Numbered from the stretch's first letter, positions 29,734 through 38,198 are shown. The stretch is 60,639 bases of DNA from Microcoleus sp. FACHB-DQ6 (GCA_014695175.1 JACJNV010000386.1:1-60639); one strand, 5' to 3'. A program made the numbers and translations. Notes: a model not told the origin generated them from the sequence alone.

Positions 29734-30345
29734 ATGACATCTGGAAGCTTAAAAACAATGACACAAATATTTGGAGAATTCATTGAAGAATTTCCTCCTG
29801 AACACGACTGCCTAGAACTTACATTTACCCCCAGTTCTCGCCCCATCAAACAGCGCTGGCGCAATAACAGGCTTTCAGCTCATTTTGTAGCCGATTATTT
29901 GTCTAGCTTTCTACCGGTGGATGAGGAGGATGCTAGCAGCGAGAAACGGATAAAAGAAAGCAAAGGAGCTGTGAGCTACGTAGCCAACGAACTGTTAGAA
30001 AATGCGATAAAATTTAACAACGATGATGCTAATTACAAGGTCAGATTTGGTATACATTTTATTGGTGAAATAGAGGTAACGGCGGTAATTTTTGCCAGTA
30101 ATAGTGTGAATCCACAAGGGGCAAGTAAGTTGAAGGAGTTTATTCAAGAAATTATGGATTCCGATCCAAATGAACTTTATTTGCAGCAGCTTGAAAAGAA
30201 TGCGGAATCGGAAAGTGACGACACATCGGGATTGGGATTGCTGACGATGATTAATGACTATTCAGCTAAGATAGGTTGGAAATTCGATCGCAGGCCAGAT
30301 AGTGATACCATCATTGTTACGACTGTGGTTCAAATTAGGGTCTAG
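29734..30345 (+). CDS. ATP-binding regulatory protein of the slr1658 type (anti-sigma-like switch protein)
   Basis: 203 residues. ELLENAIKFN matches the N-box of GHKL ATP-binding proteins and DTSGLGLLTMINDY the later glycine-rich loop, so this is a small HATPase-like protein of the kind that acts as kinase or anti-sigma factor in partner switching. It resembles the family named after Synechocystis slr1658. I start at ATG 29734, which has GGAGGG ten bases upstream; the frame is open further 5'. The next gene, 66 bp on, is a STAS protein, its expected partner. With the PP2C proteins at 18774 and 22860 the parts of a phosphorylation switch are all present. Confidence 0.82.
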   Translation: MTSGSLKTMTQIFGEFIEEFPPEHDCLELTFTPSSRPIKQRWRNNRLSAHFVADYLSSFLPVDEEDASSEKRIKESKGAVSYVANELLENAIKFNNDDANYKVRFGIHFIGEIEVTAVIFASNSVNPQGASKLKEFIQEIMDSDPNELYLQQLEKNAESESDDTSGLGLLTMINDYSAKIGWKFDRRPDSDTIIVTTVVQIRV

Positions 30346-30411
30346 TTTCTAGCATTTCAATATTTACTCTCTTGTGCGATCGCAATATTTTAGTCAGGAC
30401 ACAAAATCACA

Positions 30412-30765
30412 ATGGGCATTCAAGAAATTAAAGGTGAAGATTACAGCATTCAGTACGATGCAGAATCAGTCACAGTCACTTTCCAAGGCGAACTCAGCCT
30501 GAGCGGTCCAGCAGAGTATGCACCAATAGCCGAATTGTTAGATGAGGTCGCCAAGGGCGAACCTCCTACTATTACCTTGAACCTAAAACAATTGGAATTT
30601 GTTAACAGTTCTGGTATCAGTATGCTGTCTAAATTTGTCATTAGCGTCCGGAAAAAGAAAACGATTCAACTTTTGGTATTGGGTTCAAATGATATTCCTT
30701 GGCAACAGAAATCTCTCAGAAATTTAGAAAAGCTGTTGCCAACTTTGAAGCTAGAATTAGGCTAG
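30412..30765 (+). CDS. STAS-domain antagonist protein of the slr1659 type
   Basis: 117 residues forming a single STAS-like domain. TITLNLKQLEFVNSSGISMLSKFV contains the conserved loop with a serine pair (NSSG); the first or second of these serines would be the phosphorylation site. It follows the ATP-binding protein by 66 bp, in the order seen for the slr1658/slr1659-type pair. Predicted to bind the ATP-binding protein when dephosphorylated, with the nearby SpoIIE-type phosphatases removing the phosphate. The target sigma factor or enzyme is not in this window. A triple 33-bp repeat begins 20 bp after its stop. Confidence 0.85.
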   Translation: MGIQEIKGEDYSIQYDAESVTVTFQGELSLSGPAEYAPIAELLDEVAKGEPPTITLNLKQLEFVNSSGISMLSKFVISVRKKKTIQLLVLGSNDIPWQQKSLRNLEKLLPTLKLELG

Positions 30766-30785
30766 GATATGTGTAAATTTTAAGT

Positions 30786-30884
30786 ACAGTTAACACAGGC
30801 GGGACGCCCGTGCCACACACAGTTAACACAGGCGGGACGCCCGTGCCACACACAGTTAACACAGGCGGGACGCCCGTGCCACAC
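30786..30884. repeat. Three tandem copies of a 33-bp palindromic repeat
   Basis: Three perfect copies start at 30786, 30819 and 30852. Each has the core GGCGGGACGCCCGTGCCACA, which can pair CGGG with CCCG. Relatives with the same plan (GGCnnGANGCCnGTnCCACA) occur inside the Omp85-type gene (33996-34138) and after the DUF928 gene (43914-44063). The array lies between the convergent STAS and PilJ-kinase genes, so it could act as a two-way terminator. Confidence 0.95.
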
Positions 30885-30919
30885 TTAACATAGATAAATT
30901 TGGATGATTAGTAAATTGC

Positions 30920-32338
30920 TTAAGTTTGCTGGATCGGCAGTTCAAGGATAAACTCGGTTCCCTTGCAGGGTTCCGACTCGCACCGGAGCGAGCCTCGGTG
31001 ATTTTCTACTAAGATTTTGTAGACAATAGACAATCCTAAACCGGTACCTTTACCAACTTCCTTGGTGGTGAAAAACTGCTCGAACATTCGCTCTTTTATC
31101 TGTGGTGTCATTCCGGTTCCCGTGTCAGCAATCCGCACTCTCACGCGATCTGGCCCAGCTAATTCTGTGGTGATCAAAATTTTTAGCGCAGCATAGGGCT
31201 GATTTTGTGATGCCTCGTCCAAAGCATCGATCGCGTTAGTAATTAGATTCATAAATACTTGATTGAGCTGTCCCGAATAACACTCTACAGGAGGCAATTT
31301 CCCATAATTTTTAACTACTTGAATGTCGCGACGGTCTATTTGAGAATTGAGACGGTTTCGCAAAATTAACACGGTGCTGTCAATGCTGTCGTGCAAATCG
31401 CACATGGTCATGTTACTGTTATCGGTTCGCGAAAAGTTGCCCATAGATTTGACAATTTCGCGAATGCGATTGGAACCCATTTGCATGGAAGAGATAACTT
31501 TAGGCAAGTCTTCAACTAGAAAATCAAGATCTATCTCTTCGATTTTAGCTGTGATTTCGGGACAGGGATTGGGATAGCATTCTTGATAGAGACACAGCAG
31601 GTGCAACAAATCTTGAGTATAAATTGCGGCATGGCTCAAGTTGCCGTAAATAAAACTAACTGGGTTATTAATTTCGTGGACGATACTAGCCATTAGCGCC
31701 CCCAGCGAAGACATTTTTTCGCTGTGGAGGAGTTGAGCTTGAGTTTGTTTTAGTTCGCAAAGTGCGCGATCGATCTCGGCAGCTTGAGCTTCTGCTTTCG
31801 CGGTAGCCGCACAACTTTCTTGATAAAGTTCAACCTGTTTGAGGTCGATTTCAAATTGTTCTATTTCGCTTTCTTGCTGGTATTGACTCACCACGGCATC
31901 GAAAGCTTCTAGCAAGTCGCCGCCCGCTGCTTCGATAATGTACAGCAGATGGGGATTTTCCAGCATGAGTTCGGCATCAGGAACTTGCACCAATGCTTTT
32001 ATTCGATCGATATATGCGCGCACTTGTTTGTCTAAATACAGCGGCGGCTCAAAATACATTGCCTTGAGGGTGGCTGAAGGGGGACTGCCTAAGTTGATGC
32101 TGCTGCCAATATTAATTAAGTCGCGGTGCGATTTTTCCATAAGCTCGATCGCTTCTAACAAATTCACCCGCAGTTGGGCTCTTTCTACCCCATTCTGAGA
32201 GCAAACTAACCTCATGCAAAAAAAAGCCGTTCGTTGGGAAAGCATTCGCTGGCGGCCGCTGATGTTAATTACCGCAGCACTAATTTTTCTGGCTGTCGTA
32301 ATTTCTTCCAGATTAAAATAGTTCCTCATTGCCGCCAT
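30920..32338 (-). CDS. Histidine kinase with PilJ-type N-terminal domain
   Basis: The segment ARKISAAVINISGRQRMLSQRTAFF is the hallmark of the sensory domain of type IV pilus chemoreceptor PilJ and NarX-like sensors. A helical region follows, then a coiled coil and a kinase core like that of the gene at 9664: H-box SIVHEINNPVSF, N-box NLITNAIDAL, ADTGTGMT and GKGTGLGLSIV. No membrane helix or receiver is evident. Start at ATG 32338 is favoured because GGGG lies about nine bases upstream; a GTG at 32422 and an ATG at 32401 are in frame. It converges on the STAS gene. The PilJ-like input hints at motility or nitrate-like signals, but the ligand is unknown. Confidence 0.85.
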   Translation of the reverse strand: MAAMRNYFNLEEITTARKISAAVINISGRQRMLSQRTAFFCMRLVCSQNGVERAQLRVNLLEAIELMEKSHRDLINIGSSINLGSPPSATLKAMYFEPPLYLDKQVRAYIDRIKALVQVPDAELMLENPHLLYIIEAAGGDLLEAFDAVVSQYQQESEIEQFEIDLKQVELYQESCAATAKAEAQAAEIDRALCELKQTQAQLLHSEKMSSLGALMASIVHEINNPVSFIYGNLSHAAIYTQDLLHLLCLYQECYPNPCPEITAKIEEIDLDFLVEDLPKVISSMQMGSNRIREIVKSMGNFSRTDNSNMTMCDLHDSIDSTVLILRNRLNSQIDRRDIQVVKNYGKLPPVECYSGQLNQVFMNLITNAIDALDEASQNQPYAALKILITTELAGPDRVRVRIADTGTGMTPQIKERMFEQFFTTKEVGKGTGLGLSIVYKILVENHRGSLRCESEPCKGTEFILELPIQQT

Positions 32339-32530
32339 TGGTAATATCCCCGACTCAACTAAATGTCTGTAGCTCGTGCTGACACAAGATTTAAGAGCCA
32401 TAAAAATAATTGTACAATACACTAATCAATATATTCTGTATTTCCTAATAAAGTAGTATACTAAAACACAATTATTGGCAATTGGTGGCTTATCACAATT
32501 TGTATGATTCGGCTTATTGCACAGTTTTTC

Positions 32531-33301
32531 TTAATTATTCAAAAAATTACAAGTCAACTTCGCCATAATTTGAGCTTGAGTTTGCGGCAACCCGTGAGCA
32601 GCATTGGGAATAATTGCTAACTCGGCCCCCGGTATCTCATTAGCGTAGGTTTGACAGTGCCATAAAGGAATTGTTTCGTCACTATCTGCTGCGATGACTA
32701 AGGTAGGAATTTGCAATTGGTGAATTTCTTTTTCTACTGTATCAACTGCGTCTTCTGGCCGCATCCGGCTCATTAAAAATGACCTGGCTACTGGTTGAGA
32801 CATTAACTCCCTGCGCCACCCGGAAATTTGCTGCAATTTCTCACTTTTTCCAGCTAAACTAGCAAAAGGTTTTGCCAACTGCAAGGCCCAATCTACGGCT
32901 GGGGTTTCCCACAACAGCGGCCGCAAAGCATCATATTGACCACAAAAAGTGTCGTCCCGAATACCCGCCGGCGCTGCTAACACTAAACTGCTAACAGAAT
33001 TAGGATATTTTAGGGAATATGCAGATGCTACCCAACCGCCAAAAGAATGTCCGATAATGCAGCAAGGTTCAATATTTAGTTGTTCTACAACTTGCCGGAC
33101 AAAATCAACTTCTACAGCTACGTCATAGCGGATTTCAGGTTTGCTGGATTCTCCAAAACCCAACATATCTAAACTGATGCACCGAAACTGAGATTGCCAT
33201 AACTCAATTAATGGCAGCCAGCAAGTCTTTTCTCCTCAGAAACCGTGCAGCATCAATAAGGGCCACACCCGATGTCGAGGTAGGCGGCTGTTTGGGTGGT
33301 G
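32531..33301 (-). pseudogene. Alpha/beta hydrolase with in-frame stop near the N-terminus
   Basis: From 33166 the frame is open for 211 residues with nucleophile elbow GHSFGG, the acid in ADSDETIP and the histidine in NAAHGLPQ, so the catalytic triad is complete. The natural N-terminus lies upstream in the same frame: WPLLMLHGF (first strand and oxyanion loop), a TGA at 33236-33238, then about 23 residues ending in RCISLD that join directly onto MLGFGESSKP. A single substitution thus removes the oxyanion-hole part from the main product. The segment from 33301 lacks a good ATG. A truncated protein from ATG 33166 could be made but should be inactive. A sequencing error at the TGA is possible. 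Confidence 0.75.
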
Positions 33302-33515
33302 CTATTGACAAATGTACTTAATGTGTGCTTGTGCCATACAAGTGCTTGAGACTGCATGGGGATCGACTCCTGATAGGTAAGAAATCTTTGTAAATAATTG
33401 TAACAAAAAAGCAGTCCAAACGTTAAACTTCATTAAGGAGTACACACTTAGAAATAGACCGTGATATTCTCTATGATTATTAGAAAATACTACAAACTCA
33501 AAGCAGGAGAACACT

Positions 33516-33716
33516 TTGAACTCTACTTTAAAACAGTACCCGGCTTGCTCTCTTCGCGAAGATGTCAGTGAGTACGTAGCACACCTACAGCTTCACATGA
33601 CGTTACAAGCTCGCAACTTGCTCCCTACCATTACCACCGCTAAGGATAGTCGCGAACAACTGTTGCAGCAGACTCAGGCTCATTTTGAGAAACGAGTTTC
33701 TCGCCAAGCTATTTAA
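33516..33716 (+). CDS. Small protein of unknown function, 66 residues
   Basis: The frame starts with TTG at 33516, five bases after CAGGAG, and ends at 33716, 50 bp before a strong terminator. The product (MNSTLKQYPAC...LLQQTQAHFEKRVSRQAI) is soluble, glutamine- and leucine-rich and probably helical; no family is recognised. The good ribosome binding site and the terminator argue that it is a real gene with its own transcript. About 210 bp of AT-rich sequence upstream (33302-33515) could hold its promoter. Confidence 0.6.
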   Translation: MNSTLKQYPACSLREDVSEYVAHLQLHMTLQARNLLPTITTAKDSREQLLQQTQAHFEKRVSRQAI

Positions 33717-33766
33717 ACAAATTTTACGATCGCCCGCGATCGAACTTTCCCACATTTCAGAATCCC

Positions 33767-33804
33767 AGAAACCCGGTAGCCTCAAAAATACCGGGTTTCT
33801 TTTC
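33767..33804 (+). terminator. Rho-independent terminator after the small protein gene
   Basis: A perfect 12-bp stem AGAAACCCGGTA (33767-33778) / TACCGGGTTTCT (33789-33800) with a 10-base loop is followed by TTTT. It is the clearest factor-independent terminator in the window and separates the small gene from the Omp85-type gene. Confidence 0.85.
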
Positions 33805-33863
33805 GGCTAATTATGCAGGGGGCCCGGTTTTGGGTAATATGCGTTGGGTGTGCTTTAAATTTA

Positions 33864-35717
33864 ATGTCTATGCGAATTCCGATTATTGCATTTTTGACTT
33901 TGGCGGCGCTGGCTGGCGGCGAATTGGCAGCGCGGGCGATCGATCCGAGTGCCGCACCGACTGAGGCGGAGTTTAGAGAGGGAACCGCAGAAATTGACAG
34001 GCGAGACGCCTGTCCCACAAGGGCACAGAGGCAGGAAGATGAGGTGAGTCTCACATCTGGCACCATTCTCAAGAACGGGCAAGATGCCCGTTCCACAAGA
34101 GATGAATTGTTTTGTGGAACAGGCATCTTGCCTGTTGATAAAAAGCTGATTGACAATGGTGCAACATCTCAGGTGAACCCAACTGTGCAGGATTTGCCGC
34201 CATCGGATGAGCTCGCAGCTTCTGCTGGAGAAGTACGCGCGGCGCAGCTATCCCCTAGGGAATCTCTCTCTCTCAAGTCCAGCCACCATAAAGATTTTAC
34301 ATCTCTGTTAAAAACTCCGGCGACGATCGCGACAAAGGCCGAAATCCCCGAAGCAGTAAACAGCAACGCCCGACAGCTAGGCGGTACTCTACAAATCAGT
34401 CAAGCGGGCAATGCTGAAGGCGTTTACGTTGCAGAGGTAAAAATTCGCTTTGTCAATTCCCGAGGCGAAGCTGTTGATAAAAAAGGGAATCCGGTTGAGG
34501 GCAGAATTTCGGAAGATTTTATCCGAGGCGAGCTCAAACTCAAGGCGGGGGATAACTACAGCCGGGAAGTTGTACGATCGGATTTGCAGCAGTTGCAGCA
34601 ATTGGGATTGTTTGACAAGGTTACGGTTTCGATCGAAGAAGTTGGCACGGATGTTAATGTAATCTACAACGTTCAAGAGCGATCGGCTCGCTCTTTTAGC
34701 GTGAGTGCCAGTCTTAGTGATGATGTTGGCGTTGCGGTTCCTCTTTCCTATACCGATCGAACTTTCGGCCGAAACCCGCAGCGGCTAGCGGTGGAACTTG
34801 AACCCAGCCTCCGAGGTATCCAGTACGATGTCGAGTTTGTCAGCCCTTACGTTGCCGCCGAAGACCGTTTGGGATACAGTGTGAGAGCTTTTGGCGATCG
34901 CAGAATATCGGAAATTTTCAACAAAGATATTGATTTGCCCAACGGGAACCGGGTACGGGAAATTCGGGTGGGGGGAAATCTCAGGTTTACCAGACCTTTG
35001 GGCGATTGGCGAGGGACTTTGGGATTAAATTATACAAATATCAGCACGCGCGATCGCAACTTAAATATCGCCCGCCGCGACGAACTCGGCAATCCTCTCA
35101 CCTTCAGCGGCAGCGGCGTTGACGAGTTATACACTGTTTCCTTTGGTGCGATGCTCGATCGGCGGGACAATCCCTTCGACCCAACCAGAGGATCGATTCT
35201 CAGCCTCAGCACCGAGCAGTCGATACCTCTGGGGCGAGGTAACATTGTGAGTAACAGGCTGTTAGCGAATTATATACAGTATGTGCCAGTAACTTTGTTG
35301 GGCATCAGCGAGTCCGAAGCCTTGCCCGAAATGCTGGCTTTTAACTTGCAAGCGGGTACGGTAATCGGAGATTTGCCACCAACGGAAGCTTTTCGCCTCG
35401 GCGGTCGCAATTCCGTGCGGGGTTACGATAGCGGGGATATTGGCAGTGGTCGGAGTTATTTTTTAGCTTCCGGCGAATATCGGTTTCCGGTCGGCAGGGA
35501 TGTCGGCGGCGTGATATTTGTTGATTTTGCGTCGGATTTGGGCACAGGAGATAGCGTACTCGGAAAACCGGCGGTAGTCAGGGACAAACCGGGGACTGGG
35601 GCGGGTGTTGGGGTGGGTGTGAGGGTGCGATCGCGCTTTGGATTAATTCGCTTAGATGTGGGTGTTAGCGACTCTGGCGACATCAAATTTATACTCGGTA
35701 CAAAGCAGCGATTTTAA
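33864..35717 (+). CDS. Omp85/BamA-like outer-membrane beta-barrel protein
   Basis: From ATG 33864 the protein has 617 residues and a signal peptide (MSMRIPIIAFLTLAALAGG); ATG 33813 would add 17 residues, but sits just after a terminator. A spacer of about 160 residues of low conservation follows, then one clear POTRA-like domain (VAEVKIRFVNSRG...VNVIYNVQER) and a C-terminal barrel with the NSVRGYDSGDIG motif, equivalent to the VRGF/Y loop of Omp85 proteins, ending in F as outer-membrane proteins do. It has fewer POTRA domains than typical cyanobacterial Omp85 (three), so it may be a secretion or assembly partner rather than the main BamA. The spacer contains three short repeats inserted in frame (33996-34138). 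Confidence 0.85.
   Translation: MSMRIPIIAFLTLAALAGGELAARAIDPSAAPTEAEFREGTAEIDRRDACPTRAQRQEDEVSLTSGTILKNGQDARSTRDELFCGTGILPVDKKLIDNGATSQVNPTVQDLPPSDELAASAGEVRAAQLSPRESLSLKSSHHKDFTSLLKTPATIATKAEIPEAVNSNARQLGGTLQISQAGNAEGVYVAEVKIRFVNSRGEAVDKKGNPVEGRISEDFIRGELKLKAGDNYSREVVRSDLQQLQQLGLFDKVTVSIEEVGTDVNVIYNVQERSARSFSVSASLSDDVGVAVPLSYTDRTFGRNPQRLAVELEPSLRGIQYDVEFVSPYVAAEDRLGYSVRAFGDRRISEIFNKDIDLPNGNRVREIRVGGNLRFTRPLGDWRGTLGLNYTNISTRDRNLNIARRDELGNPLTFSGSGVDELYTVSFGAMLDRRDNPFDPTRGSILSLSTEQSIPLGRGNIVSNRLLANYIQYVPVTLLGISESEALPEMLAFNLQAGTVIGDLPPTEAFRLGGRNSVRGYDSGDIGSGRSYFLASGEYRFPVGRDVGGVIFVDFASDLGTGDSVLGKPAVVRDKPGTGAGVGVGVRVRSRFGLIRLDVGVSDSGDIKFILGTKQRF
33996..34138. repeat. Three palindromic interspersed repeats inside the Omp85-type gene
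   Basis: Copies lie at 33996-34020 (GACAGGCGAGACGCCTGTCC core), 34071-34098 (CGGGCAAGATGCCCGTTCC core) and, inverted, at 34110-34138. They are translated as RRDACPT, NGQDARST and CGTGILPV. All keep the reading frame, and all fall in the poorly conserved spacer between signal peptide and POTRA domain. They belong to the same family as the array at 30786-30884. Confidence 0.9.
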
Positions 35718-35763
35718 GAATAGTGCAACAGATCATATCAATTCCGGTTGCACGGTCCGTGAT

Positions 35764-35812
35764 TGTTGACTGTTGACTGTTGACTGTTGACTGTTGACTG
35801 TTGACTGTTGAC
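35764..35812. repeat. Heptamer array (TGTTGAC)x7
   Basis: Seven perfect copies of TGTTGAC run from 35764 to 35812. Heptameric short tandem repeats are a known feature of cyanobacterial genomes. It lies 47 bp after the Omp85-type gene. A related isolated copy occurs at about 35842. Confidence 0.95.
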
Positions 35813-35889
35813 GGGCGGGTCGAAAAACTGAATGGTTGAGTGTTAACTGTTGACTCGATTTTATTATTCCGATGCAACCGGAAACGATA

Positions 35890-36075
35890 TCAGTTAAACC
35901 ACAATCTTAAACAGATTTTGCGCGACTCAATTGCCGCCAAAGCCGTTACCAGGGCATCATCAAACCTATCGGCCTCGGCTGGCGGGGTGTCGGTGATTGC
36001 TGCTAAGGATTGGGCGAGTTGTCGATCGAATAATTGAGTTGGATTTCTTTGCTCAACCCAACCTCCAAAGTGGTA
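35890..36075 (-). pseudogene. Possible C-terminal remnant of an unknown protein
   Basis: On the minus strand an open stretch reads WVEQRNPTQLFDRQLAQ, then SLAAITDTPPAEADRFDDAL, then VTALAAIESRKICL and ends at TGA 35890-35892. The composition (alanine, glutamate, aspartate-rich amphipathic helices) looks coding, while a stop lies just upstream and no start is present. The plus-strand frame over the same bases looks like its shadow. The parent family is not recognised. Confidence is low. Confidence 0.35.
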
Positions 36076-36186
36076 CTAATCGAAATTGAGTGAAATACAG
36101 CACCTCGGTAAGGACACAACAATGTTGTATCCCTACTGTGTTGTAGGCAATTGACAATTGCTATATTTATTTAGGCTCGTAAATGC

Positions 36187-37518
36187 TTAACGCTTTGGTT
36201 TCTTTACATCAACAGTTTTCGGCTTAGCCGCCGGAGTGCGCGGATAAAACTTAAACTTATTGAGCGCAGCACTTGCCGATTTAGCCACACCGCTATCTGT
36301 ATCTCGCAAAGCTTTTTGTAGCAGCGGAATCACTTTTTCAGACTTAATCATTGCCAGTGCTTCCACAGCAGCTTGGCGCACCTCCGGCTGAATATCTTGA
36401 GCTAATTTTCCCAAGGTTTCTATTGCTCGCTGACCTTCGGCTCTCAGAGCATTAGCAGCAGCCATTTTACCTAAAGCAGACGCTGCAAACTTGCGGGTTT
36501 CTTTGTCCTGACTTTGAACACATCCCATCAACTGCGGTAGGGAATAGCTTGGTGCTTGTCTGGTAATTGGAACCTGCTGTTCGACTGCTGGTTGATGTAA
36601 ATCAATTGGTTGTGGTTCCGAAAAATCTGTGTAATTTAACTCTTCTTGAACTTCTGTTTGATTTAACTCACTTGACTGTTCCTGCCAAACTTCTTCTTGT
36701 GGTAAATATTCTCCAAATTCTGTGGGATTTAACTGACTGAACTGCTCCTCGGGGACTTCTTGTTGTACATTACTCTCGTACTGCTCTTGCAAAGACCTGA
36801 TAGTAGCTTGCATCTGAGCTTCGTGCTCTCTCAACTGCTCGTGAGCGGCTTGCAACTGACTCTCGTATTGCTCTTGCAAAGCCTCCATATTTAACTGCAT
36901 CTCAACCTCTCGGTTCTCATATTCCTCGGCAATTTGCCTCAGTCGAATTTCGTGTTCATCTTGCAGGTTTTGCAAATGTTGCTCCATCTGAGCTTGATAA
37001 TTTATATGCAATTCGTCAGCAACTCTGAGTAAATGATGTTCGTGTTCTGCTTGCAAAGATTGGATATTTTGCTGCATCCTAGCATTGTTAGCGGCTTCTA
37101 ATTCCTCGCTGATTTGTCGCCGCAGCTCGTACTCGTCTACGCTGGCAACTGGTTGGATCTGAGTGTCGCGTTCTACCAAAACTTGTTGAAGCTGACTGTC
37201 ACGTTCTGCCCGAACTTGTTGGAGCTGATTTTCATATTGAGCTGCAACTTGTTTGAGCTGGTTTTCGTATTGGGTAGTAACTTGTCTGAGTAAATTTTCG
37301 TGTTCGATAGTAGCTTTTCTAAGCTGATTTTCGCGTTCTTGTTGCTGAGATTCGACAGCTTGTCGCACCCGAGACATCTGAGCTAATTCTATTTCTTCAC
37401 TAATTCTGCTAGTTTGCTGCAAGTATTCTTGTTTTTGCTTGTTTAAGCGCTTTTCCACTAACCAGTAAGCAACTGCTACCCCTGCCAAAAAACCTACGAT
37501 CGCTCCTATGATACCCAC
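36187..37518 (-). CDS. Membrane-anchored coiled-coil protein with C-terminal HEAT repeats
   Basis: 443 residues. A single N-terminal hydrophobic helix (MGIIGAIVGFLAGVAVAYWL) is followed by about 270 residues of glutamine/glutamate-rich coiled coil with internal repeats such as QVTTQYENQLKQV and QVLVERDTQ, then an acidic linker and two or three HEAT-like repeats (RKFAASALGKMAAANALR; VRQAAVEALAMIKSEKVIP). The end is basic (KPKTVDVKKPKR). The GTG start at 37518 has GGAGG upstream. HEAT repeats suggest protein binding; the tether and coiled coil suggest a scaffold at the membrane. No enzymatic motif is visible and the role is unknown. It is 45 bp downstream of the CPBP protease gene, possibly co-transcribed. 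Confidence 0.75.
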   Translation of the reverse strand: MGIIGAIVGFLAGVAVAYWLVEKRLNKQKQEYLQQTSRISEEIELAQMSRVRQAVESQQQERENQLRKATIEHENLLRQVTTQYENQLKQVAAQYENQLQQVRAERDSQLQQVLVERDTQIQPVASVDEYELRRQISEELEAANNARMQQNIQSLQAEHEHHLLRVADELHINYQAQMEQHLQNLQDEHEIRLRQIAEEYENREVEMQLNMEALQEQYESQLQAAHEQLREHEAQMQATIRSLQEQYESNVQQEVPEEQFSQLNPTEFGEYLPQEEVWQEQSSELNQTEVQEELNYTDFSEPQPIDLHQPAVEQQVPITRQAPSYSLPQLMGCVQSQDKETRKFAASALGKMAAANALRAEGQRAIETLGKLAQDIQPEVRQAAVEALAMIKSEKVIPLLQKALRDTDSGVAKSASAALNKFKFYPRTPAAKPKTVDVKKPKR

Positions 37519-37563
37519 AACTGAGATCCTCCCGACAAAATAGTGATGCTGGACTTTTTACAT

Positions 37564-38139
37564 TTAACCATACAGCCTCCTGTAACCGCCCAGTAGCAAC
37601 AGCCAGCCTGTCACTGCTAGCCAGTGAACCGCCACCGCAGGCCAGATAGAACCGCTTTGCAGGTATGCGATGGAGCACGCAACTCCCAAAATTGCAGCCA
37701 GTAGCAAAAACACTGGATTCATAAAGGTCGATCGACCAACCGGGTAAAAAGTCAGCGCGTTCAGCGGGTGGTAAACTACAAAAACCGCCAAACTCGCGCA
37801 TCCCCAAAACCACAGCATTAAGCCAGAAGCATTCTCGAACGGATGTGGCAGCATTAACACGCGGAACAATAATTCCTCGGTGATGCCCGGACTTAACAAA
37901 CAGCCAATGAGCACTCCCACAATAGTACGCCGAGAGGTTTGCACGTCTACTTTTAGAAATCCCGACCAAAAACCCACGGAAAGAGCGATCGAAGTGTAAA
38001 CCAGCGCCAGCATAGCTGCAACCAGCCAATCAGTGAAATCGGGAATAGTTGAAAAAGCTAGGGTGACGCGACGTATCAGGAATCCCGGCAGCACGTGAAG
38101 CGGAGCTATCCCGAAGGGAATCGCACTAAAATTTAACAT
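37564..38139 (-). CDS. CPBP-family intramembrane metalloprotease
   Basis: 191 residues with about six hydrophobic helices. The motif TEELLFR is the EExxxR signature, followed by a conserved histidine in FVVYHPL and another in AVHWLAV; these form the active site of CPBP (Abi/Rce1-like) proteases. ATG 38139 is chosen because AAGGA lies ten bases upstream; TTG 38166 is the frame's first possible start. Members cleave prenylated or membrane proteins or are involved in bacteriocin self-immunity; no substrate can be named. Its start lies only about 60 bp from the divergent acylphosphatase start, so the promoters must overlap. Confidence 0.85.
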   Translation of the reverse strand: MLNFSAIPFGIAPLHVLPGFLIRRVTLAFSTIPDFTDWLVAAMLALVYTSIALSVGFWSGFLKVDVQTSRRTIVGVLIGCLLSPGITEELLFRVLMLPHPFENASGLMLWFWGCASLAVFVVYHPLNALTFYPVGRSTFMNPVFLLLAAILGVACSIAYLQSGSIWPAVAVHWLAVTGWLLLLGGYRRLYG

Positions 38140-38198
38140 AATCAAACTGATCCTTAAAATTTTCAAACAGATGTTAGCAGTAAGTTGAGCCGTTTATT

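Larger units (their letters stand above)
35718..36186. other. Intergenic region with repeats and a gene fragment
   Basis: About 470 bp separate the convergent Omp85-type and HEAT-protein genes. It holds the TGTTGAC array, a minus-strand coding fragment (35890-36075, listed separately) and an imperfect palindrome at 36112-36132 (GGACACAACA / TGTTGTATCC). No intact gene is seen. Confidence 0.6.

Noticed and set aside
30786-30884. CRISPR-like array of three 33-bp units
   Set aside because: The units abut with no spacers, and the core occurs elsewhere as an interspersed palindrome; no cas genes are near.
35764-35812. Possible CRISPR array
   Set aside because: Units of seven bases without spacers; a heptamer microsatellite, not repeat-spacer units. 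The same holds for the other heptamer arrays.
37409-38029. 206-codon frame overlapping the CPBP and HEAT-protein genes
   Set aside because: A different frame on the same strand; the CPBP frame has the EExxxR motif and a good ribosome site, this one has neither.
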